The notes under the pieces are model-generated. The model had not been told where the DNA came from and searched no databases. It was given only the letters and a program-made list of their open reading frames with translations. Shown here in pieces: positions 44,630-52,800 of a stretch of DNA of 64,000 bases (its first letter is position 1; every line of letters starts with the position of its first letter). The DNA is from Massilia frigida (lineage in GTDB: Bacteria > Pseudomonadota > Gammaproteobacteria > Burkholderiales > Burkholderiaceae_D): positions 62,001 to 126,000 of the forward strand of contig NZ_WHJG01000011.1 of the NCBI RefSeq assembly GCF_011682175.1, written 5' to 3'. A program made the position numbers and the translations under genes.

Positions 44630-45192
44630 GCCATGGTTTCGAACTGGCGCCGGCCAGCGGGCCGGCGGTGCCGGACCATCCGCTGCTGGCGGCGGTCTCG
44701 CGTCTGCTGGACCGGTTAAACAGCCTTCTGCTCAAGCTGTCGATGGCGGCCCTCGTCATCACGGCGCTGGTGCTGACGTATTCGGTGGTGTCGCGCTATC
44801 TGTTCAAGCTACCCACCGACTGGCAGGATGAAGCGGCGGTGTTCATGCTCGTCGGCGTGACCTTTTTCTGCACCGCTCATGTGCAATCGCTGCGCGGCCA
44901 TATCGGCATCGAGGCGTTGGCCTCCTTGCTGCCGCCGCGCGTGAACGCGGTGCGCCTGTTCCTGGTGGACCTGCTGTCGTGCCTGTTCTGCGCCTTCTTT
45001 TCGTGGAAGTCGTGGGCGCTCTGGCATGAAGCCTGGGTCGACGGCCAGACCACCTCGTCGACCTTTGCGCCGCCGCTGTGGATTCCGTACGGGATGATGG
45101 CGCTCGGGATGTCGTTGCTGACCCTGCAGATCCTGGTCCAGGTGCTGGCCCACCTCACCAACAAGCCAGCCGGCCAGCGGAGCGCGCCATGA
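44626..45192 (+). CDS. TRAP transporter small permease (DctQ)
   Basis: This 188-residue membrane protein has four helices: about 32-52, 68-86, 107-127 and 148-168. VVSRYLFKLPTDWQDEAAVFMLV is the typical DctQ segment; its core WQDEAAVF is at about 67-74. The GTG start at 44626 overlaps the dctP stop (GTGA). The frame remains open upstream to 44533 inside dctP, but that part is not DctQ-like. Confidence 0.9.
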   Translation: MSHGFELAPASGPAVPDHPLLAAVSRLLDRLNSLLLKLSMAALVITALVLTYSVVSRYLFKLPTDWQDEAAVFMLVGVTFFCTAHVQSLRGHIGIEALASLLPPRVNAVRLFLVDLLSCLFCAFFSWKSWALWHEAWVDGQTTSSTFAPPLWIPYGMMALGMSLLTLQILVQVLAHLTNKPAGQRSAP

Positions 45193-46538
45193 CCGACCTG
45201 ACACTGGGCGCCCTGTACGGCGCCGTGACGCTGGTCGTGATGTGCTCCGGCATGCCGATCGCCTTCGCCCTGGGGGTAGTGGCGATTGGCTTCATGTACT
45301 TTTTCATGCCGGCGTCCGCGCTCGACACGGTGACCCAGAACGTGTACGAGGAAATGGCCTCCATCACCCTGCTCTCGATCCCCCTGTTCATCCTCAAGGG
45401 CGCGGCAATCGGCAAGTCAGCGGCCGGCAAGGACCTGTATTCGGCCATCCACACCTGGCTGCACAAGATCCCCGGTGGCCTGGGCATCGCCAACGTGTTC
45501 GCGTGCGCGCTGTTCGCGGCGATGGCCGGTTCCTCGCCCGCGACCTGCTCGGCCATCGGCTCGGCCGGGATTCCCGAAATGCGCAAGCGCGGCTACTCGC
45601 CCGGGTTCGCGGCCGGCATCATCGCCGCCGGCGGCACCTTGGGCATCTTGCTGCCGCCGTCGATCACCATGATCCTGTACGCGGTAGCGTCGGAACAGTC
45701 GCTCGGACGCCTGTTCCTGGCCGGGATCGGCCCCGGCATCCTGCTGGTCGCCCTGTTCGCCGGCTACGCGGTGTTCCGCGCACGCAAAGAGTACGCCATG
45801 GCCAAGGCCATCTACGAAGCGGGCGGCGTCAAGTCGCCTTACCTCGACACCGCGCACTTTACCCTGCGCGAAAAAATCGAGATGCTGCCGCGCGTGCTAC
45901 CCTTTATCGTCCTGCTGATCGGGGTGATGGTGGCGCTGTACGGCGGCTATGCCACGCCGTCCGAAACGGCCGGTCTCGGCGCCCTGCTGGCGATGGTGCT
46001 GATCGCCGTGGTCTACAAGGTGTGGCGGCCGAAGGACTTGTCGCCGATCCTGGCCTCGACCATCAAGGAATCGACCATGCTGCTCCTGATTATCGGGATG
46101 TCGCTGCTGTATTCCTATGTCATGAGCTACCTGCATATCAGCCAGTCGGCCGCGCAGTGGGTGGTCGACATGCACCTGTCGCGCTGGGTGCTGCTGTCGG
46201 TGATTTTGCTGATGGTGGTGGTGTTCGGCTTCTTTTTGCCGCCGGTGTCGATTATCCTGATGACCGCGCCGATCATCCTGCCGCCGCTGAAAGACGCCGG
46301 CTTCGACCTGATCTGGTTTGGTATCGTGATGACCGTGGTGATGGAAATGGGGCTGATCCACCCGCCGGTGGGCTTGAATATCTTCGTGATCAAGAACATC
46401 GCGCCCGATATCCCGCTCAAGGATGTGATCAGGGGCGTCATGCCCTTCCTCGGCCTGATGTTCGTTGCGGTGGTGCTGCTGTGCCTGATCCCCGAGATCG
46501 CCACCGGCCTGCCCGACATGATGATGGGAGTGAAGTAG
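45189..46538 (+). CDS. TRAP transporter large permease (DctM)
   Basis: This 449-residue protein has about twelve membrane helices and forms the transport channel with DctQ. Family signatures are visible: VMCSGMPIAFALGVVAIGF near the start, AMAGSSPATCSAIGSAGIPEM and GGTLGILLPPSITMILYAV in the first half, and MEMGLIHPPVGLNIFVI near the end. The ATG overlaps the dctQ stop by four bases. mdcA starts directly after the stop codon, without any gap, so transport and metabolism are co-expressed. Confidence 0.93.
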   Translation: MTDLTLGALYGAVTLVVMCSGMPIAFALGVVAIGFMYFFMPASALDTVTQNVYEEMASITLLSIPLFILKGAAIGKSAAGKDLYSAIHTWLHKIPGGLGIANVFACALFAAMAGSSPATCSAIGSAGIPEMRKRGYSPGFAAGIIAAGGTLGILLPPSITMILYAVASEQSLGRLFLAGIGPGILLVALFAGYAVFRARKEYAMAKAIYEAGGVKSPYLDTAHFTLREKIEMLPRVLPFIVLLIGVMVALYGGYATPSETAGLGALLAMVLIAVVYKVWRPKDLSPILASTIKESTMLLLIIGMSLLYSYVMSYLHISQSAAQWVVDMHLSRWVLLSVILLMVVVFGFFLPPVSIILMTAPIILPPLKDAGFDLIWFGIVMTVVMEMGLIHPPVGLNIFVIKNIAPDIPLKDVIRGVMPFLGLMFVAVVLLCLIPEIATGLPDMMMGVK

Positions 46539-48197
46539 ATGACTGCGACCTGGAATTCTCTGCAAGCCAACCGCGCCGGACGCCTTGCGCGCGCCGCCGC
46601 GGCCCTCGGCGCGGCGCTCGACGGCAAGGCGCTGCCGGCGGCGCTGCTGGCCGAGCTGCTGTACGCCGTGATCGAACCCGGCGACCGTGTTTGCCTCGAA
46701 GGGAACAACCAGAAGCAGGCCGACTTTCTGGGCCAGGCGCTGGCGCAGCTCGACCCGGCCCGGGTCAATGGTTTGCACATGCTGCAATCGGTGCTGGCGC
46801 TGCCGCAGCACCTGGACGTGTTCGAGCGCGGCGTCGCCGACCGCCTCGATTTTTCGTTTTCCGGGCCGCAGGCGGCACGCGTGGCCAAGCTGCTGGCCGC
46901 CGGCAAGCTGAAAATCGGCGCGATCCACACTTACCTTGAGCTGTTCAGCCGTTACTTCATCGACCTCACCCCGCGCGTGTGCCTGATCGCGGCGGAAGCG
47001 GCCGACCGTCACGGCAACCTGTACACCGGCCCGAATACCGAAGACACGCCGGCCATCGCCGAAGCGACCGCCTTCAAGAACGGCATCGTGATCGTGCAGG
47101 TGAACCGCATCATGGACACCCTGCCGCGCGTGGACATTCCCGGCGACTGGGTCGACTTCGTGGTGCAGTCGCCGCGCCACTACTATATAGAACCGTTGTT
47201 TACGCGCGACCCGGCCCAGATTTCGGAAATCCAGGTCCTGATGGCGATGATGGCCATCAAGGGCATCTACGCGCCTTACCAGGTCGAACGCCTGAACCAC
47301 GGCATCGGCTTCGACACGGCAGCCATCGAGCTGCTGCTGCCGACCTACGGCGAGTCGCTCGGACTGAAGGGCAAGATCGCGCGCCACTGGGCGCTCAATC
47401 CCCATCCGGCCCTGATTCCCGCCATCGAATCGGGCTTCGTCGAATCGGTCTATTCGTTTGGCTCGGAACTTGGCATGGAAGACTATATCCGCGCCCGTCC
47501 CGACGTGTTTTTCACGGGGCCGGACGGTAGCATGCGCAGCAACCGTGCCCTGTGCCAGGCGGCCGGCCACTACGCCTGCGACATGTTCATCGGCTCGACC
47601 CTGCAAATCGATTTGCAGGGTAACTCCTCGACCGCGACCCAGGGCCGCATCGCCGGTTTTGGCGGCGCGCCCAACATGGGCGCGGACGCGCGCGGACGGC
47701 GCCATGCCAGCCCGGCGTGGCTGAAAGCCGGCCAGCAGGCGCGCGAAGGCCGCAACACCATCCCGCGCGGCCAGAAACTGGTGGTGCAGATCGTCGAAAC
47801 CTTCCGCGAGCATATGCAGCCGGCCTTCGTCGACCGGCTCGACGCGTGGGAGCTGGCCGAGCAGGCCGGCATGGCGCTGCCGCCGGTGATGATCTACGGC
47901 GACGACGTGACTCACATCCTGACCGAGGAAGGCATCGCCAACCTGCTGCTGTGCCGCAGCGACGAGGAGCGCGAACAAGCCATCCGCGGCGTGGCCGGCT
48001 ACACGCCGGTGGGCATGGCGCGCGACCGGCGCATGGTGGAGAACCTGCGCGAGCGCGGTATTATCCAGCGCGCGGAAGATATCGGCGTCGACAAAAGGCT
48101 CGCCACGCGCGACCTGCTCGCCGCCAGGAACATGAAAGACCTGGTGCGCGCTTCCGGCGGTTTGTACAACCCGCCCAAGCGCTTCCGCAACTGGTAA
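46539..48197 (+). CDS. mdcA: Malonate decarboxylase subunit alpha (malonyl/acetyl-S-ACP transferase)
   Basis: This 552-residue subunit exchanges malonate for the acetyl group on the acyl carrier subunit MdcC, the first step of biotin-independent malonate decarboxylation. The family features are RLARAAAALGAALDGKALP, LEGNNQKQADFLGQAL, then LTPRVCLIAAEAADRHGNLYTGPN and GIGFDTAAIELLLPTYGESLGLKGK (core LLLPTYGESL). The length matches known MdcA proteins (about 550). It follows dctM with no spacer. Cytoplasmic, part of the MdcACDE complex. Confidence 0.96.
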   Translation: MTATWNSLQANRAGRLARAAAALGAALDGKALPAALLAELLYAVIEPGDRVCLEGNNQKQADFLGQALAQLDPARVNGLHMLQSVLALPQHLDVFERGVADRLDFSFSGPQAARVAKLLAAGKLKIGAIHTYLELFSRYFIDLTPRVCLIAAEAADRHGNLYTGPNTEDTPAIAEATAFKNGIVIVQVNRIMDTLPRVDIPGDWVDFVVQSPRHYYIEPLFTRDPAQISEIQVLMAMMAIKGIYAPYQVERLNHGIGFDTAAIELLLPTYGESLGLKGKIARHWALNPHPALIPAIESGFVESVYSFGSELGMEDYIRARPDVFFTGPDGSMRSNRALCQAAGHYACDMFIGSTLQIDLQGNSSTATQGRIAGFGGAPNMGADARGRRHASPAWLKAGQQAREGRNTIPRGQKLVVQIVETFREHMQPAFVDRLDAWELAEQAGMALPPVMIYGDDVTHILTEEGIANLLLCRSDEEREQAIRGVAGYTPVGMARDRRMVENLRERGIIQRAEDIGVDKRLATRDLLAARNMKDLVRASGGLYNPPKRFRNW

Positions 48198-48212
48198 ATA
48201 CTGGAGAATCAT

Positions 48213-48527
48213 ATGGAAACGCTCGCATATCGCTTTGAACAAGGCAGCCGCGCGCTGCCGGCCAAAGCGCAGGTGGTCGGCGTGGTCGGCTCGGGCAACC
48301 TGGAGGTGCTGATCGAATCGGCGCCGCTGGACGGCGCCTGCACCATCGAAATCAAGACCGCCGCCGTGGGCTTCGGCGCGACGTGGGAAGCGGTCATGCG
48401 CGACTTTCACGAGCGCTGGCAGCTGATGGACGCCCGCATTGCGATCAACGACATGGGCGCCACGCCCGCCGTGGTCAGCCTGCGGCTCGATCAGGCGGTG
48501 CAAACCATGCTGGGAGACGCAGCGTGA
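48213..48527 (+). CDS. mdcC: Malonate decarboxylase acyl carrier protein (subunit delta)
   Basis: This carrier protein of 104 residues holds the 2'-(5''-phosphoribosyl)-3'-dephospho-CoA prosthetic group. The attachment site is the serine of VGVVGSGNLEVL (Ser27). It is preceded by a GGAG ribosome binding site and followed by mdcD with a four-base overlap. The prosthetic group is made by MdcB and attached by MdcG, both encoded downstream. Confidence 0.95.
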   Translation: METLAYRFEQGSRALPAKAQVVGVVGSGNLEVLIESAPLDGACTIEIKTAAVGFGATWEAVMRDFHERWQLMDARIAINDMGATPAVVSLRLDQAVQTMLGDAA

Positions 48528-49423
48528 ACAGCTATCTTGAACTGACTGCGCGCGAACGCCTGGCGTGCCTGTTCGACCAGGGCAGCTTCGAGGAATTCCT
48601 GCCGCCGTCGGCGCGCGTGGTCAGTCCGCACCTGGGGCAACTGAACGCGCCGGTCGCCTTCGACGATGGCGTGGCGGTGGGCCGCGCGCTGCTCGATGGC
48701 CAGCCGGTCCTGTGCGCCGCACAGGAAGGTGGCTTCATGGGCGGCGCGGTGGGCGAAGTCCACGGCGCCAAGCTCACCGGCCTGCTGCGCCGCGCGGTAC
48801 AGGAACGTGCCGGTGCGGTGCTGCTGCTGCTCGAGAGCGGCGGCGTGCGCCTGCATGAAGCCAACGCCGGCCTGATCGCGGTCTCCGAAGTCATGCGCGC
48901 CCTGCTCGACGCGCGCGCCGCCGGCATACCGGTGGTCGCGCTGGTAGGCGGCTCGAACGGCTGCTTCGGCGGCATGGGCATCGTGGCACGCTGCGCGAAT
49001 GCGGTGATCATGTCGGAAGAAGGCCGGCTGGCCATGTCCGGCCCCGAAGTGATCGAAACCGCGTCGGGGGTGGAAGAATTCGACTCGCGCGACCGCGCGC
49101 TGGTCTGGCGCACCAACGGCGGCAAGCACCGCTACCTGATGGGCGACTGCCACGCCATCGTGCCCGACGAGGTGCAAGCGTTCCGCGCGGCGGCGATCGA
49201 GGCCATCGCGCACAGCCGGCGCGCCGGCGTGGAACTGAGCCTGGCCGCGCTGGAAGCCGAACAGGCATTGCTCGGCCAGCGCATCGCGCGCTTCGGCGCC
49301 TGCGCCGATCCGCTCGACGCCTGGCGCGAACTGGGCGTACCCGACCCGGCCGCCGTGCCGATGATGGAGGCCGACGCCTTTTCCGCCCTCGCGGTCAATC
49401 ACACACTGGGAAGCGCACAATGA
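48524..49423 (+). CDS. mdcD: Malonate decarboxylase subunit beta
   Basis: This crotonase-fold carboxyltransferase subunit (299 residues) decarboxylates malonyl-S-ACP together with MdcE. The typical N-terminal sequence YLELTARERLACLFDQGSF is followed by the carboxyltransferase blocks AAQEGGFMGGAVGEVHGAKL, LLLESGGVRLHEANAGL and VGGSNGCFGGMGIVARCAN (cores GGFMGGAVG, ESGGVRL and GCFGGMGI). The GTG start at 48524 overlaps the mdcC stop; the frame extends upstream within mdcC but is not coding there. Confidence 0.95.
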   Translation: MNSYLELTARERLACLFDQGSFEEFLPPSARVVSPHLGQLNAPVAFDDGVAVGRALLDGQPVLCAAQEGGFMGGAVGEVHGAKLTGLLRRAVQERAGAVLLLLESGGVRLHEANAGLIAVSEVMRALLDARAAGIPVVALVGGSNGCFGGMGIVARCANAVIMSEEGRLAMSGPEVIETASGVEEFDSRDRALVWRTNGGKHRYLMGDCHAIVPDEVQAFRAAAIEAIAHSRRAGVELSLAALEAEQALLGQRIARFGACADPLDAWRELGVPDPAAVPMMEADAFSALAVNHTLGSAQ

Positions 49424-50136
49424 ACTGGAACGAACTCGCCGCGCAGTTGTTCCCCGAAGGGCATGCGATCACGGAAAACGACAGTTTCATCAGCGGCAGC
49501 GCGCGCGTCGCCGGCGCCGATATCGCGGTGGTCGGCACCACGGACCACGCGCCAATCGGGGTCGAAATCGCGCTGGCACAGGCGAGCTTCGTGCTGCGCA
49601 CGGTGCGCGAGCATCCGGGGCGGCCGATCCTGATCCTGGTCGACACCCAAGGCCAGCGTCTGCGCCACCGCGACGAAATGTTGGGCATCAACAGCTACAT
49701 GGCGCATCTGGGCAAATGCGTCGATCTGGCGCGCCGTTCGGGCCACACGATCGTCGGGCTGGTGTACGACCAGGCGCTGTCCGGCGGGTTTATCACCAGC
49801 GGCATGATGGCCGACGCCTGCTACGCGCTGCCCGACGCCACCATTCGCGTCATGGGACTACCCGCGATGGCGCGCATCACCAAGGTACCCGAGGAACGGC
49901 TCAGCGAACTGGCCGCGTCCAATCCCGTGTTCGCGCCGGGGCCGGAAAACTATGCCCGCATGGGTGGCATCGAGGCGATCTGGGATGCCGACCTGGCAGC
50001 GAGCCTGGCACAGGCATTCCGTGATGCCAGCACCACCGACATGCGCAGCGTACGCGGACTGGAACGCGGCGGGCGCAAGCTCGCACAACCGGTCGTCGAC
50101 GCCATCGTCGCAGGGTCCGATGTACTCGCGTCATGA
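49420..50136 (+). CDS. mdcE: Malonate decarboxylase subunit gamma
   Basis: This 238-residue crotonase-fold partner of MdcD has conserved stretches ILILVDTQGQRLRHRDEMLG and GLVYDQALSGGFITSGMMAD (cores VDTQGQRL and SGGFITSG). The length agrees with the family. Its ATG overlaps the mdcD stop by four bases, and its end overlaps mdcG by 17 bases. Confidence 0.95.
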   Translation: MNWNELAAQLFPEGHAITENDSFISGSARVAGADIAVVGTTDHAPIGVEIALAQASFVLRTVREHPGRPILILVDTQGQRLRHRDEMLGINSYMAHLGKCVDLARRSGHTIVGLVYDQALSGGFITSGMMADACYALPDATIRVMGLPAMARITKVPEERLSELAASNPVFAPGPENYARMGGIEAIWDADLAASLAQAFRDASTTDMRSVRGLERGGRKLAQPVVDAIVAGSDVLAS

Positions 50137-50764
50137 CCAGGCCTGGCTAAGCGATGCCGGCTGGGCCGGCGCGCTCGCTGGCGCTGCGCCGGAACACGCG
50201 GCCGCCCTCGAACAATGGCGCAGCCATGACTGGCCCTTGATCGTCACGCGCCGCACGCCGGATGCCGCCCCCGGCACACTGTGCCTGGGCCTGGCGCTGC
50301 CCCCGGATGCGGGCCGCAAACTGCGCATTGCTGTACTGGTAAACGAGCATGCCGTGGCGCGCGTTGCAGCTGCGCTGCCGCTGCACGCCGCAGCCGCAGC
50401 GGCGCCGGCCCGGTGGGCCGGTCCGCTGGCGGCGCTGCTGGCCGGCGCCGGCCCCATCACCCTGCGTGCCTACGGTTCCCTGGCCCTGCAAGCCATGACG
50501 GGCTTGAGCTATCTGACCGAATCGTCCGACATCGACCTGTTGTTCACGCCCGCGAGCAGGCAAGAACTCGACGCCGGCGTGCAGCTGCTGCAAGCGCACG
50601 CACCGCACCTTCCGCTCGATGGCGAGATTGTTTTTCCGGGCGGCGCGGCGGTGGCGTGGAAGGAATGGCGCGACGCGGCGGCCAACGACACAAGGGTGCT
50701 GGTCAAGGACGCCAACGCGGTGCGGCTGGCCACGACGGCCTCGCTGCGGGACCTGCTCGGATGA
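50120..50764 (+). CDS. mdcG: Phosphoribosyl-dephospho-CoA transferase
   Basis: This 214-residue nucleotidyltransferase links the phosphoribosyl-dephospho-CoA precursor to the serine of MdcC. The motif LRAYGSLALQAMTG, followed by ESSDIDLLF, gives the G-S and D-x-D nucleotidyltransferase signature. The start is ATG 50120 with AGGG upstream, 17 bases inside mdcE; a longer frame to 49952 is inside mdcE. Its stop overlaps the mdcB start. Confidence 0.92.
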   Translation: MYSRHDQAWLSDAGWAGALAGAAPEHAAALEQWRSHDWPLIVTRRTPDAAPGTLCLGLALPPDAGRKLRIAVLVNEHAVARVAAALPLHAAAAAAPARWAGPLAALLAGAGPITLRAYGSLALQAMTGLSYLTESSDIDLLFTPASRQELDAGVQLLQAHAPHLPLDGEIVFPGGAAVAWKEWRDAAANDTRVLVKDANAVRLATTASLRDLLG

Positions 50765-51636
50765 TGGACACGCTCTCGCCTGCCACGCGCGTGGCCGATG
50801 TACGCCATTTCGCGCGGCGCGCCGCGCGCCTGGCCATCGCCAGCCTGTACGCCGAACTGGCGCTGTATCCCAAACCGGGGCTGGTGTCGCTGGTCGACAA
50901 TGGCAGCCACGCCGACATGAACGCGGCGACTTTCATGCGCAGCCTGTTCTCGCTGCGGCATTACTTTCGCCTGATCTGCCAGGCGGGCGCCAACGGCGCA
51001 CCGTTCGCCACGCTCAAGCGGCTCGGCATCGAGGCCGAGCAGCGCATGCTGCGCGCCACCGGCGGCATCAACACCCATCGCGGCGCGATCTTCAGCCTTG
51101 GCCTGCTGTGCGCCTCCGCCGGACGTGCCTGCGTCCAGGGCGGCCCGATGACGGCGGCGGCGCTGCAATCGCATCTGCGCGCGGGATGGGGCAAGGAGTT
51201 GGCACACCATGTGACACCTGCCGCCGAACGCTCGCACGGCTTGCGCGCGGCGGCCCTGCACGGCGCCAGCGGCGCGCGCCACGAAGCCGCCGAGGGCCTG
51301 CCATCGGTCTTTGGCACCGGCCTGGGCGCCTTGCGGCGCACGCTGGATGAAGGACGCGGATCGAGGCAGGCGCGCATCGACGCGCTGTTCGCACTGATGA
51401 TGCATGTCAGCGATACCAACGTGGTGCACCGTGGCGGACCGCAGGGCGCGGCCTTCGTGCGCATCCAGGCCGGCGCGTTCCGCCATGCCGGCGGCACCGC
51501 ATCGAACGGCTGGGAGGCGCACGCGCTGGCGATCCACCGCGCTTTTGTCGAGCGCAACCTGTCGCCCGGCGGCGCTGCCGACCTGCTGGCGGCAAGCTGC
51601 TTCGTGCACGCGCTGACGGCGGAGCACGAACGGTGA
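50761..51636 (+). CDS. mdcB: Triphosphoribosyl-dephospho-CoA synthase
   Basis: This enzyme of 291 residues makes the prosthetic-group precursor from ATP and dephospho-CoA, belonging to the CitG/MdcB family. Visible features are LYAELALYPKPGLVSLVDNGSHADM (core YPKPGLVS), TGGINTHRGAIFSLGLL (core GGINTHRG) and late HVSDTNVVHRGG. ATG 50761 overlaps the mdcG stop. In Pseudomonas, mdcB follows mdcA; here it lies between mdcG and mdcH. Confidence 0.94.
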   Translation: MMDTLSPATRVADVRHFARRAARLAIASLYAELALYPKPGLVSLVDNGSHADMNAATFMRSLFSLRHYFRLICQAGANGAPFATLKRLGIEAEQRMLRATGGINTHRGAIFSLGLLCASAGRACVQGGPMTAAALQSHLRAGWGKELAHHVTPAAERSHGLRAAALHGASGARHEAAEGLPSVFGTGLGALRRTLDEGRGSRQARIDALFALMMHVSDTNVVHRGGPQGAAFVRIQAGAFRHAGGTASNGWEAHALAIHRAFVERNLSPGGAADLLAASCFVHALTAEHER

Positions 51637-52529
51637 CGCGCGGCCTGTTCATCATGTGCCCGGGCCAGGGCGGGCAGCACGCCGCCATGTTCGACCTGGC
51701 GCGCACCGATCCGCACGCCGCCGCGCTGCTCGACCAGGCCGGGATCAGTCCCGACCCGGCCACGCTGTTCGATAACGCCGTCGCCCAGCCGGCGATTGTC
51801 GCTTCCACGCTGGCGGTATGGGAAGCGCTGCGCGCGCACTTGCCAGAGCCGATGCTCGCCGCCGGTTACAGCATCGGTGAAGTGGCGGCATGGTCGGTGG
51901 CGGGCGCGATTAGCCCGTCCGACGCGATTGCCCTCTGCCGCGTACGGGCCACGGCGATGGATCATGCGGCGCGTGTGGGGCCGCCCCAAGCGCTGGTCGC
52001 CATCAGTGCCCTGGCGATCGACAAGGCTGGCGCACTGGCCGCGCGCCACGGATACGAAATCGCGATCGTCAACGATGCCGATGCCTGCATTGCCGGGGGG
52101 CCGCAAGACAATCTCGCAGCGCTGGGCGCGTCGGTGGCGGCGGCAGGTGCAAAGCTCCAGCGCCTGCCGGTCGCGGTGGCGTCGCACACGTCGCTGATGG
52201 CGCCAGCCCAATGCGCGTTTGACGCGGCCCTGGCAGCGCTGCGGTTCGCCGCGCCGGCCTGCCCGGTGCTCGGCGGCGTGAATGCAATGGCGCTGCACAC
52301 CGAGGCGCAGGCCGTGGATGCCTTATCGCGCCAGATGGTGCAGACGATCCGCTGGAGCGACTGCATGGATGCGGCGGTCGAAGCCGGCGTGACGGTGGCG
52401 CTGGAATTGGGGCCGGGCGCCGCACTCGCGCGCATGATGCAGGCGCGTCATCCGCACATGGCATGCCGCCCGGTGGCGGACTTTCGCAGCATCGCGGGCA
52501 TTGCCGCCTGGGTCGGGCGGCAGGACTAG
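51633..52529 (+). CDS. mdcH: Malonyl-CoA:ACP transacylase (malonate decarboxylase subunit epsilon)
   Basis: This 298-residue acyltransferase primes MdcC with a malonyl group. FabD-like motifs are present: CPGQGGQHAAMF near the N-terminus, the nucleophile elbow GYSIGEVAAW with Ser80, and the catalytic His in VASHTSLM (about 190). The start is GTG 51633, overlapping the mdcB stop by four bases. It is the last gene of the operon and ends seven bases before the convergent moaD gene. Confidence 0.94.
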   Translation: MTRGLFIMCPGQGGQHAAMFDLARTDPHAAALLDQAGISPDPATLFDNAVAQPAIVASTLAVWEALRAHLPEPMLAAGYSIGEVAAWSVAGAISPSDAIALCRVRATAMDHAARVGPPQALVAISALAIDKAGALAARHGYEIAIVNDADACIAGGPQDNLAALGASVAAAGAKLQRLPVAVASHTSLMAPAQCAFDAALAALRFAAPACPVLGGVNAMALHTEAQAVDALSRQMVQTIRWSDCMDAAVEAGVTVALELGPGAALARMMQARHPHMACRPVADFRSIAGIAAWVGRQD

Positions 52530-52536
52530 AGAAGCG

Positions 52537-52794
52537 TCAGCCGCCCGTCACGGGCGGGAAAAACGCCACTTCGGCGCCCTCTTCGACCACCTGGTCGGGG
52601 CCGCACATGACCTGGTTGAAGGCGGTGCGCAGTGGGCGCTGCTCGGACAAGGCCTGCGCCCATTTCTCGCCGCGCTCCATCAGGTGGCGCCGCACCTGGG
52701 CCACCGTGTCGATGCCTGGTGGCAGAGTGACCGTTTCCTGGGAAGTGCCGAGTGCTTCGCGCACGCTGGCGAAAAAACGCAATGTAATATTCAT
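52537..52794 (-). CDS. moaD: Molybdopterin synthase sulfur-carrier subunit MoaD
   Basis: This ubiquitin-fold protein of 85 residues ends in the required Gly-Gly (FFPPVTGG); the C-terminal glycine is thiocarboxylated and donates sulfur to precursor Z. It begins ITLRFFASVREALG, typical of the family. It follows moeA after six bases. The catalytic partner moaE, which usually comes next in Burkholderiales, is not here: the mdc operon abuts from the other side. Confidence 0.95.
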   Translation of the reverse strand: MNITLRFFASVREALGTSQETVTLPPGIDTVAQVRRHLMERGEKWAQALSEQRPLRTAFNQVMCGPDQVVEEGAEVAFFPPVTGG

Positions 52795-52800
52795 CGATGC

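Noticed and set aside
52541-52557. Perfect palindrome CCGCCCGTCACGGGCGG
   Set aside because: It lies inside the end of moaD, has essentially no loop and no T-run, and encodes part of the conserved C-terminus. Chance or codon-driven.
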